Source: Bdellovibrionota bacterium (GTDB lineage: Bacteria; Bdellovibrionota; Bdellovibrionia; Bdellovibrionales; Bdellovibrionaceae). From it: a stretch of DNA of 64,000 nucleotides. The notes beneath the pieces are model-generated. The model was not told the origin of the DNA. It did not search any database and saw nothing but the letters and a program-made list of their open reading frames with translations. The stretch's first letter is position 1. Each line of letters starts with the position of its first letter. The stretch is from NCBI GenBank assembly GCA_963170155.1, contig CAUJGP010000014.1, positions 52,801-116,800 on the forward strand, given 5' to 3'. Shown piece by piece: positions 53,356-62,384 of this stretch. The translations under genes and the position numbers were made by a program.

Positions 53356-54378
53356 ATGAAATTTATCGATGAAATTCAAATTACAGTTTCTTCCGGCAAA
53401 GGGGGGGCTGGTTGTGTTAGTTTTCGACGGGAGGCCATGACCCCTCGTGGAGGACCTGATGGAGGAGACGGTGGCCGCGGAGGCGACGTTATTCTTGTTA
53501 TGGACCCTCATTTGAATTCTCTGGTCGATTTTAGAGCTAACAAAAAGTATGCCGCTCAAGATGGTCGCCAAGGAAGTGGCGCAAATATGAGTGGCGCTGA
53601 TGGTGAAAATTTATTTCTTCGAGTGCCTAAAGGCACTCTGGTCCGCAATGCCGACGGACATTTAATTGTTGATTTAACAGAAATCAATGATTTTACCTTA
53701 TTAAAAGGGGGGCGTGGAGGAAAAGGAAACACCTTTTTCAAAACGAGCGTAAACCAAGCTCCTGAACACTCCCAACCGGGAGAGCCCGGTGAAGAGTTAA
53801 CCATTTCACTCGAGCTAAAGCTTATTGCGGATGTTGGCATCTTAGGATTCCCCAATGTTGGTAAATCCACTTTAATCTCAAGAATCTCAGCAGCCAAACC
53901 TAAAATTGCGGATTACCCCTTTACCACTCTAACGCCCAATCTGGGAGTTGTGAAAATTGATGATTATCAGTCCTTTGTCGTTGCGGATATTCCCGGGTTA
54001 ATTGAAGGGGCCAGTGAAGGCCATGGACTGGGGATTCAATTTTTAAAACACATCGAGAGAACAGAGTTGTTCGTTCACCTTATTGACATTTCTGGGTTCT
54101 CTGGCAGAGACCCTATTGAAGATTATAGGGTGATTAACCATGAATTGTCTTCTTATGATCATAATAATGAGAATAAAGAAGATTACATTCCTCTTACGGA
54201 AAGAAAGCAAATTCTTGTTTTGAATAAAGCAGATGCTATTTCTGAAGAGAGTTTAAATATTTTAAAACAAAAGTTCAAAAAAACTTATTCTATAGAGCCC
54301 ATGGTGATTTCCGCAGTCACGGGGTTAGGAATAAAAGAGCTAATAAATACCATCGCAAAAATTGTATTAAGGAGGTAG
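53356..54378 (+). CDS. obgE: Ribosome-assembly GTPase ObgE/CgtA
   Basis: The glycine-rich Obg fold covers residues 1-155 (SGKGGAGCVSFRRE, GGDGGRGGDV). The GTPase domain has G1 GFPNVGKST, G3 ADIPGLIEGA and G4 LNKAD. It acts in maturation of the 50S subunit and in stress signalling. Length is 340 residues; the C-terminal extension of other Obg proteins is absent. The ATG at 53356 has no accessible Shine-Dalgarno site, since an intrinsic terminator ends four bases before it. The stop is three bases before nadD-rsfS. Confidence 0.96.
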   Translation: MKFIDEIQITVSSGKGGAGCVSFRREAMTPRGGPDGGDGGRGGDVILVMDPHLNSLVDFRANKKYAAQDGRQGSGANMSGADGENLFLRVPKGTLVRNADGHLIVDLTEINDFTLLKGGRGGKGNTFFKTSVNQAPEHSQPGEPGEELTISLELKLIADVGILGFPNVGKSTLISRISAAKPKIADYPFTTLTPNLGVVKIDDYQSFVVADIPGLIEGASEGHGLGIQFLKHIERTELFVHLIDISGFSGRDPIEDYRVINHELSSYDHNNENKEDYIPLTERKQILVLNKADAISEESLNILKQKFKKTYSIEPMVISAVTGLGIKELINTIAKIVLRR

Positions 54379-54381
54379 TTT

Positions 54382-55380
54382 ATGGGTAAAATCGGACTCT
54401 TTGGTGGTAGTTTTAATCCTCCTCATATTGGCCACGTCAATGTTGCAACCACGGTTCAAAAAAAATTAGGTCTTGATATCATTCACATTATTCCAGCAGC
54501 GCAAAACCCTTTAAAACATCCCGTCGAAGGACCTACTCCAGAGCAAAGATTGCAAATGACGGCATTAGCTTTTGATACCTATGGCGAAAAATTCCTAGTG
54601 AATGACTGCGAAATCAAACGAGGGGGCAAGAGTTATACAATAGATACCCTTCGGTGGTTTCAGCAACAACTTCCTAAAGACGACTTATATCTTATTGTTG
54701 GTTTTGATGCCTTTGAAGATTTTGGACAATGGAAAGACGCCAATCAAATTCTAGAGCTAGCACATCTTATTGTCGTCAGTCGGCCCGGTGGTGATTTCCC
54801 AGAAAGCAAAGAAACTCTGCCTGAATTTTTTAAGCCCTATGCCGCGAATTTTGAATTTAATGTTCTGGAGTTAAAAACCAAGAAAACGATTCAATTTTTA
54901 TCTCTCAAAGATATTGAAATTTCTGCAGCTGATTTAAGAAAAAAAATTCGTGCGCAAAGAAATACAGAAAAATTTCTTCCCTTATCCGTTGAAAGCTATA
55001 TTCGTGAGCACCACATCTATCAAACTCTTGGCCCTAAGGTCGGAGATTACGAAAAATTCACTCATTTCTGCAAAGATTTTTTAAATTCTAAAAAAGCAAT
55101 CAATGTTTTAGCCTTTGACCTAAGAGAGCTGACAGCTCCAACAGAGTTTTCCCTCATTGCTTCAGGAACCAGTACTCGTCACTCTGTTAGCCTTGCCGAT
55201 AACCTCATTCAAGCTGTTAAAGAAGAGTATGGTGTTTATCCACAAAGCCTTGAAGGCATTACAGAAGGGCGTTGGGTGCTGGTGGACTACGGTTCGCTCA
55301 TCGTTCATGTGTTCTACGATTTTGCAAGACAAGAGTACCAGCTTGAACAACTATGGAAAAATGGAAAGCAACTTACTTAA
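54382..55380 (+). CDS. nadD: NadD-RsfS fusion: nicotinate-nucleotide adenylyltransferase and ribosome silencing factor
   Basis: Residues 1-210 are NadD, which makes nicotinate adenine dinucleotide in NAD synthesis. The nucleotidyltransferase motif GGSFNPPHIGH is at 8-18 and ISAADLRKKIR near 180. From about residue 222 the chain continues as RsfS, which binds ribosomal protein L14 and blocks subunit joining: VLAFDLRELTAP, IASGTSTRHSVSLADNL and WVLVDYGSLIVHVF. Usually these are neighbouring separate genes. There is no stop or ribosome site between the halves, so one polypeptide of 332 residues is expected. AAGGAGG precedes ATG 54382. It follows obgE in one operon. Confidence 0.93.
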   Translation: MGKIGLFGGSFNPPHIGHVNVATTVQKKLGLDIIHIIPAAQNPLKHPVEGPTPEQRLQMTALAFDTYGEKFLVNDCEIKRGGKSYTIDTLRWFQQQLPKDDLYLIVGFDAFEDFGQWKDANQILELAHLIVVSRPGGDFPESKETLPEFFKPYAANFEFNVLELKTKKTIQFLSLKDIEISAADLRKKIRAQRNTEKFLPLSVESYIREHHIYQTLGPKVGDYEKFTHFCKDFLNSKKAINVLAFDLRELTAPTEFSLIASGTSTRHSVSLADNLIQAVKEEYGVYPQSLEGITEGRWVLVDYGSLIVHVFYDFARQEYQLEQLWKNGKQLT

Positions 55381-56662
55381 TTTGTGAAAGAACAAACTCT
55401 AAATCTTGAATCATTTTATCATCACTGATTAAACCCAAATGGCCTCCGTAAGGATAAATGTGCTTTTCTACTGGTAATTGATCCAACGATTTTAATCCTT
55501 CAGGAAACGATAAGTAATCATTTGTACTGTGAAATAAAATAATTTTTTTAGCGCCTTCAGTATCTGCCTTGTTGTTGGCAATCGCTGTCATCAACTCCGA
55601 TTGTCCTTCTAATTTTATAAATTCATCTTCAGTTGAGGCTTTAAAACGCTTTTTATAAATACTTTCTCGCAGATAATCGATCATGTTGCCCCGAAAATCC
55701 GAAGAAGCCTCTCCCTGTTCCAAAAGATTACCGATCTGTGCTGTATGTGAAATAGAAATACGAAAAGTGCGGCTCAACAACCAAGCTAGTTCTTTTTCAT
55801 CCAGAGGAAAAGCCCTCTCCAATTCTTGTAACGTATCAATGGGATTAATTGATGTGTTAACACTTAACATACGATTTACCAGGTGAATTTCTAGCGCGTC
55901 CTTTTTTCGCTTTGGCCATCGTTCACCCTCAGCATAGTACTGATCCACTTTAGAAATGGCTAAAGAACGGTTCAAAGGGGGATTAACCATAATAAGAAAA
56001 TTAAACTGTGTCGCGCCTTCGTTTAGGTTCAATAAAAAAGCTCCGTCAAGTGCGCCATAACTGATACCTAATAATCCCCACTGGGAGGGCTGAATTTGAT
56101 ATTTCTCTTCTAAGGCCCCTTTAATGAATTGAATCACTCGATGCATGTCCCGGGCATCTTCAGGAATATGTCCTGTGCGACCAGAGGCACTTGCCGCCAA
56201 GGCAAAACTCCAATGCGTTGATGATGGAATCAAAACGACAGAATATCCTGAACGATAAACAATCTCAGCCAAATATAATAAAGAATTCGACGAGGCGTTG
56301 CCACCCATACCAGGAATCAAAATCACCATAGGAGCTTTTAAATCTTCCTGCAAAAGGTACGAATATTCTATACGATTTTTTTTAGGATTGCCCATTTGAG
56401 TAGAACGCTCTGGCCACAAGGTAAGAGATGCACCATGAGGTTTAAAGTGCCGTGATGGCTCTAAAAGGAGGACAGGAATCGAGCTCAAAAAAGGCTTATG
56501 CGCACTTTCTGAAGTGGCGCTTCCAAAGGCATTCGGGAGCAAAATGAGGTAAATCGCTAAAAAAATATAAATAAAAAGTAGATAAAAAAAAGATTTTTCT
56601 TTTCGAATAAATATATTTCTCATCTTACTGTAACGTGGAGTTCTTATCTGTGAAATGGACAT
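55373..56662 (-). CDS. Exported alpha/beta hydrolase
   Basis: A long N-terminal hydrophobic segment (FFYLLFIYIFLAIYLILLPNAFG) is followed by an alpha/beta-hydrolase domain. The oxyanion region is VILIPGMGGNASSNSLL, the nucleophile elbow GISYG, the likely acid Asp in HSTNDYLSFPEG and the His in YGGHLGL. The substrate is unknown; esterase or lipase activity is possible. I chose ATG 56662 because AAAGGGGG lies about ten bases upstream; ATG 56623 and 56692 are alternatives. The gene ends inside the last bases of the convergent nadD-rsfS. Confidence 0.75.
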   Translation of the reverse strand: MSISQIRTPRYSKMRNIFIRKEKSFFYLLFIYIFLAIYLILLPNAFGSATSESAHKPFLSSIPVLLLEPSRHFKPHGASLTLWPERSTQMGNPKKNRIEYSYLLQEDLKAPMVILIPGMGGNASSNSLLYLAEIVYRSGYSVVLIPSSTHWSFALAASASGRTGHIPEDARDMHRVIQFIKGALEEKYQIQPSQWGLLGISYGALDGAFLLNLNEGATQFNFLIMVNPPLNRSLAISKVDQYYAEGERWPKRKKDALEIHLVNRMLSVNTSINPIDTLQELERAFPLDEKELAWLLSRTFRISISHTAQIGNLLEQGEASSDFRGNMIDYLRESIYKKRFKASTEDEFIKLEGQSELMTAIANNKADTEGAKKIILFHSTNDYLSFPEGLKSLDQLPVEKHIYPYGGHLGLISDDKMIQDLEFVLSQIK

Positions 56663-57153
56663 AAAACCATGGCCCCCTTTAAATCTCGCCATTGACCTGT
56701 CTGTGGCTTGGCTCTCTTTTCTTTTTTGGCTTTTCTTAAAAAATCACACCCCGTTAACATCAAATAGCCAAAATTTTGGTAACTTCTCTGCACCATACGA
56801 TGATTTTTATGCGATAAAAATGCTTTTAAGAAACCATGAAATCTTTACTCCGTTTTTTTGAAGTTTTCACAGCGTCCTCTGCTTATATTTTTAATATGCT
56901 TATAGTTTTAAATAGAGAAACTTGAACCCGTTACATTTCTAACACTTGTTCATCACTTATTGTTACTTTGCTGCTCTTTGGAAAAACAAATATCAAATTA
57001 AGGCGTCTCAACCTGGCACATGATTCGCAATGATACAAAATAAGAGCATGTAAAAAAGCTGAGAAAAACAATATCTCTATGAAGTCTATAGAGATTGGGC
57101 TTCTTCGCAAAAAACTGTCTCAAAATGAGATAACCCTTAGTTGGAGGTATAAA
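56663..57153. other. Intergenic region with a sigma-54-like promoter and hairpin
   Basis: I see no convincing gene in this 491-base stretch. The right part holds a sigma-54-like promoter (57014-57029) and a perfect eight-base hairpin ATCTCTAT/ATAGAGAT (57073-57095) in the leader of the next gene. Confidence 0.4.
57014..57029 (+). promoter_or_regulatory. Sigma-54-like promoter
   Basis: TGGCAC then ATGAT then TCGCA gives the invariant GG and GC exactly ten bases apart (57015-57016 and 57027-57028). Only one position of the -12 element differs from TTGCA. The predicted transcript starts near 57040. Confidence 0.5.
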
Positions 57154-57381
57154 ATGAGAATAAAAAGACTATTAATGGTAATTTTAATCACATTTATGGG
57201 AGCACAAGGTTACAGTAAAAAACTGGGTGGCTCCTCAGACCCGAATTCTAGAAAAAATGTCACAGGACCTGCAATGCAAAGCACAGAAGAGTGTGCTCAT
57301 AAATCCACTACCCCCAAAGCATCAAAGCAGGCACGTCTTGGAGGAAAACAAACGACTTCCAGCGGTGGCCAAGTCAGATAA
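57154..57381 (+). CDS. Small secreted protein of unknown function
   Basis: A signal peptide (MRIKRLLMVILITFMGAQGYS) precedes about 54 polar residues rich in Ser, Thr, Lys and Gly, with two sites NSRKNVTG and ECAHKSTT. No family is recognised. TTGGAGG lies six bases before ATG 57154, which marks the start; the frame is open to 57079 but the extra residues are not a signal peptide. A sigma-54-like promoter and a hairpin lie upstream, so it may be switched on by specific signals. Confidence 0.55.
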   Translation: MRIKRLLMVILITFMGAQGYSKKLGGSSDPNSRKNVTGPAMQSTEECAHKSTTPKASKQARLGGKQTTSSGGQVR

Positions 57382-57409
57382 AGCTAAACAATAGCGATTA
57401 TTTGCAAGT

Positions 57410-57643
57410 TTAAGGAGAGGGTTTCTGTGCCTTTTTAAAAGCTTCGTTAATTTGGCTTTGAGCTTGTTTTCCCAGCTCTACAATCCCTCGCGCGACACCT
57501 CCAATAAAGGAGGTGAGTTGAGAACGGGCCGCCATTTGGTATGCCCGGCTTTCTATTGTCTGATCCCCAACTTTTATTTGTAAGACCATAATCAATAGCA
57601 GAGTCGCAAGAAATGTCTTAAGTACAAATTTTATTTCATCCAC
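57410..57643 (-). CDS. Small membrane-associated protein coupled to a response regulator
   Basis: Starting at GTG 57643 (CAGGAG upstream), this 77-residue protein has one hydrophobic helix (VLKTFLATLLLIMVLQI) and an amphipathic helix (SQLTSFIGGVARGIVELG, then AQSQINEAFKKAQK). No family is recognised. It overlaps the response-regulator stop by eight bases, so the two are translated together. It may act as a membrane partner of the regulator (inference). Confidence 0.55.
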   Translation of the reverse strand: MDEIKFVLKTFLATLLLIMVLQIKVGDQTIESRAYQMAARSQLTSFIGGVARGIVELGKQAQSQINEAFKKAQKPSP

Positions 57644-58019
57644 TTTTTTTCTCCTGATTGATGAGCGCCTCTTTAATAGCTGCGACAATAGTCCAGTTTT
57701 CAAATGGCTTTGTAATATAACTAACAAAGCCCGCTCCTAAAGCCTGAGACATGATTTCTTCATTATCCATTGTAGATAATCCTATGATGGGAACAGAGGG
57801 CTTCATTTTAAGAATTTTTTGAGCGGCTTCAATCCCATTATATTCTGGCATTACCAGATCCATAATAATGACGTCAGGATCTAGCTCTCCCGCCATTGCA
57901 ATGACTTCTGCGCCATCTTGAGCTTCTCCAGCAATAATCCAACTTTGTTTCTGAATAATAGTTTTAAGAATCTCTCTTACAAAACTAGCATCGTCTGCAA
58001 TTAATATTCTTGGCTTCAT
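57636..58019 (-). CDS. Single-domain response regulator (CheY-like)
   Basis: This is a 127-residue receiver domain with no output domain. The acidic pair is in ADDASFVR, the phosphorylated Asp in DVIIMDLVMPEYNG (near residue 54), the switch Thr in LSTMDN and the Lys in ITKPF. It resembles CheY-type or PrtR-like regulators that act by protein contact. No kinase gene is adjacent. It is coupled to the downstream small membrane protein gene. Confidence 0.9.
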   Translation of the reverse strand: MKPRILIADDASFVREILKTIIQKQSWIIAGEAQDGAEVIAMAGELDPDVIIMDLVMPEYNGIEAAQKILKMKPSVPIIGLSTMDNEEIMSQALGAGFVSYITKPFENWTIVAAIKEALINQEKKSG

Positions 58020-58176
58020 TATTTCAATTTATTTTGTTCCAGCTCTACGATCACTGATCATTTATAAATCTAGACCTATACCTGCTCAAAGGCCTTGTAT
58101 AACAGGGATATTGATCCGGCTCTCACTTAAATTCTTATAAAAGTAATCGAAAAGAGCGTCATGGGGAATATAAAAC

Positions 58177-59079
58177 TTATTTTGAATTTGAAAGTTGATA
58201 TCCAATAGAAATTTTCAATATATTTTGATTCAAATCAAATTGAGTCCCTGATTTACTTTTGAGATTTATCCTTTCATAACCAATATTTATTAAAAAAGAT
58301 CTCGCAAAAGAGTGTTGATAATAACTGACCCAATCTATTTCAAAACTCGAACCTCGCAAGCTTCCTTTTCCTTTGGTTAGCGAAGGCAACACACTCACCT
58401 CAATATGAGAGTGCCATAGTCCACGAATAGGCAAAGAGAGAGATCCAGAGATTCCCACGCCCGTAATCGATTTCAATGAATAATCTTCTATATCGCTTGT
58501 TTTCCACCAAGAAAACTGCCGCAATAGAACACCCCATTCCATAGCCTGATTCGAAATAGAGAATTCTTTCTTATACTGAAGACCTCCGCTTTCCCAACGT
58601 GCATGCGTATCTGCATCAACTTTCATCTCAGTGGTCGAGTCGTAAAATAACAAAACTCTGTTTTCATCAAAAAGTGGAATATTTAACAAACCTCCAAAGG
58701 AATAAGCTTGTTTTGAAAAGCTCATATCTTTCATTTTTGTTTTAGAGTTAAAGTCCATAACACCTAGCTTAATGTCTAATGTTATAGGTGACCTCTTCTC
58801 AAAGCTTGCCAGTTGCCTTGCGCTATTTTCATTGGGCTCATGAATGAATAAAGAATCTGAGGGTATAGAAGGGTTTGATTCAATCATGGAACCAGACGGC
58901 TCTGTCTTCAATTTCATAGAATCTTTTTTTAAATTATTAGTTTCACTTCTAGGCTTAGACTTTGGTCGTGTAGGTTGGTTCTGGTGATCAAATAAAAATT
59001 GATCTGACTCCCACTGACCACTAGCCAAGGAGGAAATAAATATAAAGAATAGAAAGAGAAGCTTTTTTTGATAAATCAC
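58177..59079 (-). CDS. Outer-membrane beta-barrel-like protein of unknown function
   Basis: A signal peptide (LLFLFFIFISSLASGQ) is followed by a polar linker of about 80 residues rich in Ser, Pro and Lys. A C-terminal region then alternates hydrophobic and polar residues in strands (ITLDIKLGVMDFNS, ISGSLSLPIRGLWHSHIEVSV, LINIGYERINLKS, ILKISIGYQLS). This is typical of a small barrel. The start is GTG at 59079 without a good ribosome site. The function is unknown. Confidence 0.6.
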   Translation of the reverse strand: MIYQKKLLFLFFIFISSLASGQWESDQFLFDHQNQPTRPKSKPRSETNNLKKDSMKLKTEPSGSMIESNPSIPSDSLFIHEPNENSARQLASFEKRSPITLDIKLGVMDFNSKTKMKDMSFSKQAYSFGGLLNIPLFDENRVLLFYDSTTEMKVDADTHARWESGGLQYKKEFSISNQAMEWGVLLRQFSWWKTSDIEDYSLKSITGVGISGSLSLPIRGLWHSHIEVSVLPSLTKGKGSLRGSSFEIDWVSYYQHSFARSFLINIGYERINLKSKSGTQFDLNQNILKISIGYQLSNSK

Positions 59080-59174
59080 ACTTAATTTATCGGAAAAATT
59101 TGAGAAATCTAGAGAGTGGGGAAATTTTCAAAAAATGGGGAAAGCCTCAAAAATGAGTGACTACAGAGGAGATT

Positions 59175-60764
59175 ATGGCTATCGCACGTTTATTTAGCTT
59201 TGTATTAATGATGATGTTATTAACTTCTGAAGGTTCAGGCCTAACAACTTCTTACATCAGCGTGGATGACGAAGATATCACTCTTCGCTCTATTGCGGTG
59301 TCTAATGGAAAAGATAATGTTCAAGCCATTTATTCGAAACCTCTTTCTGAATATCTCTCTTCACTCATTGAACATGATCATTTTTTGGATACGAGCCCTG
59401 TTATCAATCCCAGCACTCTCGATTTAAATGAGCTTCGATCAAATACGAAATTAACTTCTGAAGTGATTAACAAAAATCACGCTGACGGCCTGATACATCT
59501 GCAAATCACAAAAGGTCCCATGGGATTACTGATGGAACTAGGTCTTTTCACTAAAAAATCGGGAAGGCTTTGGGCTTATGCAGAAAATTTAATTAAAGAC
59601 AGTCTTGACCTGGAAAACACCAAAAAAATCGTCCAATCCATGTACACGCAAATTATGAACCAAATTCCTTACCAAGGAATGATCCTCAGCCGCACAGGAA
59701 CTCGTGTCACCTTGAATAAAGGATCTTTGTCTAAAACTCCGGTCGATCAAGATATTGCCGTCATTCAGGTTATTGGGGTTACACGACATCCTCAATTTCA
59801 GTTTGTCACCCATATACAAAAAGAAATCATTGGAAAAATCAGAATCACAAAAGTAGATGAAAAAATAAGTTTTGGTTATATTATTTTTGAAAAAGAACCT
59901 CAATCCATCCAACCCGGTTTTAAAGTTTTATTGCGAGAACCCATTTACTATCCCGATCTCGCCACAAGCAAAAATGAAGAAATCGTTGACCATCTTCTCA
60001 AACGAAGTGATGGACAAACCATGATGCGTGGAGATTCTCATGAGTGGGCTCCTTTAAATAATCCCACCTTTGGCAGAGCTCATGTTTTATTTGGAATTGG
60101 TCAATTGGCTGCCTCCACCAATTTATCCACAGAGGGCGGACAACAAGCTTCCACTCTTTTAGCTTTTAATGCACAAGTGGATGCAGACCTATGGATTACA
60201 AAAAAATGGTATCTTCGTGCAGGCCTCAACCAAGGGTCGGCACAAATCAACAATCCTCTGTCGGGCTCAGCTCCTTCAAAACTCAACTATTCATTGCAAA
60301 ATTTGAAAGCTGCTTTAGGCTATGATTTTGAAATTTCTCCTTCGATCTATGGTCCTAGAATGCAAGCCATGCTGGGATACACTCAATTCAACGCTAAAAT
60401 CACCGAAAGCACTCCAGTGGCCTACACCAGTACCTTGTTCAGTGGACTTGGTTTCGGACTGGCAGGTTACCTCCCCTGGTATGATGAGACAACGCGATGG
60501 GGCTTTGGTGCCGAGCTCTGGTACCATCTCGCACCCAAGATCAGTGAAACTCCGGTCTCATCCGGTTCTCCTCAACAAACACAAATTGTAGAGCTCTCCG
60601 GTTCTGCTCACTACTTATGGAAGCCCAATCTCTCCTGGATTGGTAAACTCACTTTTGATACCTTCAACTCCAGCTTCTCCGGAGCAGGAACAAGACCTCA
60701 AGCCACAACCTCTAGCGATCTCTCTTGGATTCGATTGAACGCAGGAATGGAATACCTTTTTTGA
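59175..60764 (+). CDS. Exported two-part protein: periplasmic domain and C-terminal beta barrel
   Basis: Signal peptide to about residue 25 (LFSFVLMMMLLTSEGSG). Residues 30-260 form a soluble domain; RVTLNKGSLSKTPVDQDIAVIQVIG and IGKIRITKVDEKISFGYIIF resemble an SH3-like strand pair seen in some envelope assembly proteins. From about residue 320 the chain shows amphipathic strands and ends GMEYLF, with a terminal Phe, as in outer-membrane barrels. The total is 530 residues. AGAGGAG precedes ATG 59175; a GTG at 59157 is possible. The function is unknown. Confidence 0.65.
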   Translation: MAIARLFSFVLMMMLLTSEGSGLTTSYISVDDEDITLRSIAVSNGKDNVQAIYSKPLSEYLSSLIEHDHFLDTSPVINPSTLDLNELRSNTKLTSEVINKNHADGLIHLQITKGPMGLLMELGLFTKKSGRLWAYAENLIKDSLDLENTKKIVQSMYTQIMNQIPYQGMILSRTGTRVTLNKGSLSKTPVDQDIAVIQVIGVTRHPQFQFVTHIQKEIIGKIRITKVDEKISFGYIIFEKEPQSIQPGFKVLLREPIYYPDLATSKNEEIVDHLLKRSDGQTMMRGDSHEWAPLNNPTFGRAHVLFGIGQLAASTNLSTEGGQQASTLLAFNAQVDADLWITKKWYLRAGLNQGSAQINNPLSGSAPSKLNYSLQNLKAALGYDFEISPSIYGPRMQAMLGYTQFNAKITESTPVAYTSTLFSGLGFGLAGYLPWYDETTRWGFGAELWYHLAPKISETPVSSGSPQQTQIVELSGSAHYLWKPNLSWIGKLTFDTFNSSFSGAGTRPQATTSSDLSWIRLNAGMEYLF

Positions 60765-60929
60765 AAAAAGTTATACTCCATTAGTGCAGAATTATTAATA
60801 AAATGTTTTAACCATAAGTTTTTGAATCTAATCACTAAAATATCTCATTAATGCGGTTAAAAACTCCCATTTATTTCTTCATTCTTTATTTATTGTAAAA
60901 GATCTGAGCCTCTGCTACACCACGCACAC

Positions 60930-62366
60930 ATGAGTAATATTAAAATTATTTTTTTCTTTTTATTATTTTTTTCTCTATCAAAAACGTATGCCATCCGTGA
61001 ATACAAATTAAATTTTAATACAGATATCATGGTTTGCAAAGACGGTGTCTTTTCACTGACGTTTATAGAACAAAGAAATCTATACCCTGATAGTAAACTT
61101 GATTTTTTAAGCCCATCCTCTGATCAGAATTTTTATCATCATAACCTATCAAAACTCTATGATGTATCTCCCCAAAGAACCTATTTTATCATGGATTTGA
61201 TTGATAAAAAAGTTCCCAATATCTCTTATAAAAACCAAATAAAATTGGCACGTGTTAGCCCTCAATCCGCTCTTATTATCCCTGCAGGTTGCCAGGTAGA
61301 GCCATTGTCCTTAACACAAATCACTTTTGCCCCTCACACCTTCATAACCTATATTAACAACGATTTTTTTCAAAAAATGGACCCCACCAATCAATTTTTA
61401 TCTTTAATGGAATTAAGTTTGAATATTGAACAAGCGATCCATTCTTTATCTCTCACGTACGCGGATCCTATTCTCGTTCCTGACATTTCTTTTGATTTAG
61501 TGATAAGCCGCGAGTTCCTTCGCTGTTGGTATTCGTCTCTGTGTCGTCCCAAAGATCCAACACTCCCACAAGCTCATCAAATTTTTAAAAAATATAATCT
61601 TAGTTTTATAGAACAAGCTGGATTCCTCATCCCTTCTTCAAAGGCATCTTCCACCCATCCGAATGGAATCGTAGCCTACACAGATGCTACATTTATAGTT
61701 TTTCCTCCTTTAGCCTCTTACTTTCGCTCTCTCATACAAATTCGGAACAAGACCTTAGATCTCTCTGGCTATATCAATCTGAAGGAAGGAATGACAAAAA
61801 CGATTATCTTCAGTCATAATGGAAATATCCATTGCCTGCCAATTGATGACTCTATTACAACTTTTATTGGATCTTTTAATAAACTAAAGTATCCTTTTGT
61901 ATCTTCACCTTATTATAAAGGCGACAACCCCGTTTGTCTCAATCGAAATGGACAAGTTACTCAAGGATTCATCCCATTTTCTTCACTGATTGAAATTCCC
62001 TTCTCTAACACCTTCGTGCAAGGAGTCCTTTCTAGCTGGGATGATTATAATGTTCGCGATTTTGGGTCTTTTATCAGAATGTACGACAATGGTGAACCTC
62101 AGTTGCTCTATGTCTTCAAAGGAAAAGGCCTTATTCAAAATAAAACCCGTTCTCTCTTTGGCCCCTTAAAATTAAGAGTCGATGGATCTATAGAATGCGC
62201 ACGGATTGCAGAACCTGTAAATCTTCAAACGAATACCATGCAAATTCATCATCATGATCCAAACACCAAAAATTTACTCTGCTTTGATGATCAACAATTA
62301 CTTGATACTATAATTACACCCCTACAGGAGACCCTTTTAATTGATCAGGGACTTCCGTCGTACTGA
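60930..62366 (+). CDS. Secreted protein of unknown function
   Basis: The signal peptide is IIFFFLLFFSLSKTYA, and the mature protein has about 455 residues. It has scattered cysteines (VCKDG, GCQVEP, RCWYSSLCRP, ECARI, LCFDDQ) that may pair in the periplasm, and segments of mixed strand. I do not recognise the family. No ribosome site is seen before the ATG. The 3' end is overlapped by a perfect 13-base hairpin that includes the stop codon. Confidence 0.6.
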   Translation: MSNIKIIFFFLLFFSLSKTYAIREYKLNFNTDIMVCKDGVFSLTFIEQRNLYPDSKLDFLSPSSDQNFYHHNLSKLYDVSPQRTYFIMDLIDKKVPNISYKNQIKLARVSPQSALIIPAGCQVEPLSLTQITFAPHTFITYINNDFFQKMDPTNQFLSLMELSLNIEQAIHSLSLTYADPILVPDISFDLVISREFLRCWYSSLCRPKDPTLPQAHQIFKKYNLSFIEQAGFLIPSSKASSTHPNGIVAYTDATFIVFPPLASYFRSLIQIRNKTLDLSGYINLKEGMTKTIIFSHNGNIHCLPIDDSITTFIGSFNKLKYPFVSSPYYKGDNPVCLNRNGQVTQGFIPFSSLIEIPFSNTFVQGVLSSWDDYNVRDFGSFIRMYDNGEPQLLYVFKGKGLIQNKTRSLFGPLKLRVDGSIECARIAEPVNLQTNTMQIHHHDPNTKNLLCFDDQQLLDTIITPLQETLLIDQGLPSY

Positions 62367-62375
62367 TCAATTAAA
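62336..62375. terminator. Hairpin at the junction of two convergent genes
   Basis: TTTAATTGATCAG (62336-62348) and CTGATCAATTAAA (62363-62375) are perfect inverted copies with a 14-base loop. On the plus strand GAATTTT follows. The stop codon of the plus gene (62364-62366) is within the right arm. Confidence 0.55.
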
Positions 62376-62384
62376 GAATTTTAA

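Noticed and set aside
56655..56861. A 68-residue open frame on the plus strand.
   Set aside because: It has no ribosome site, overlaps the hydrolase start on the other strand and shows no recognisable feature.
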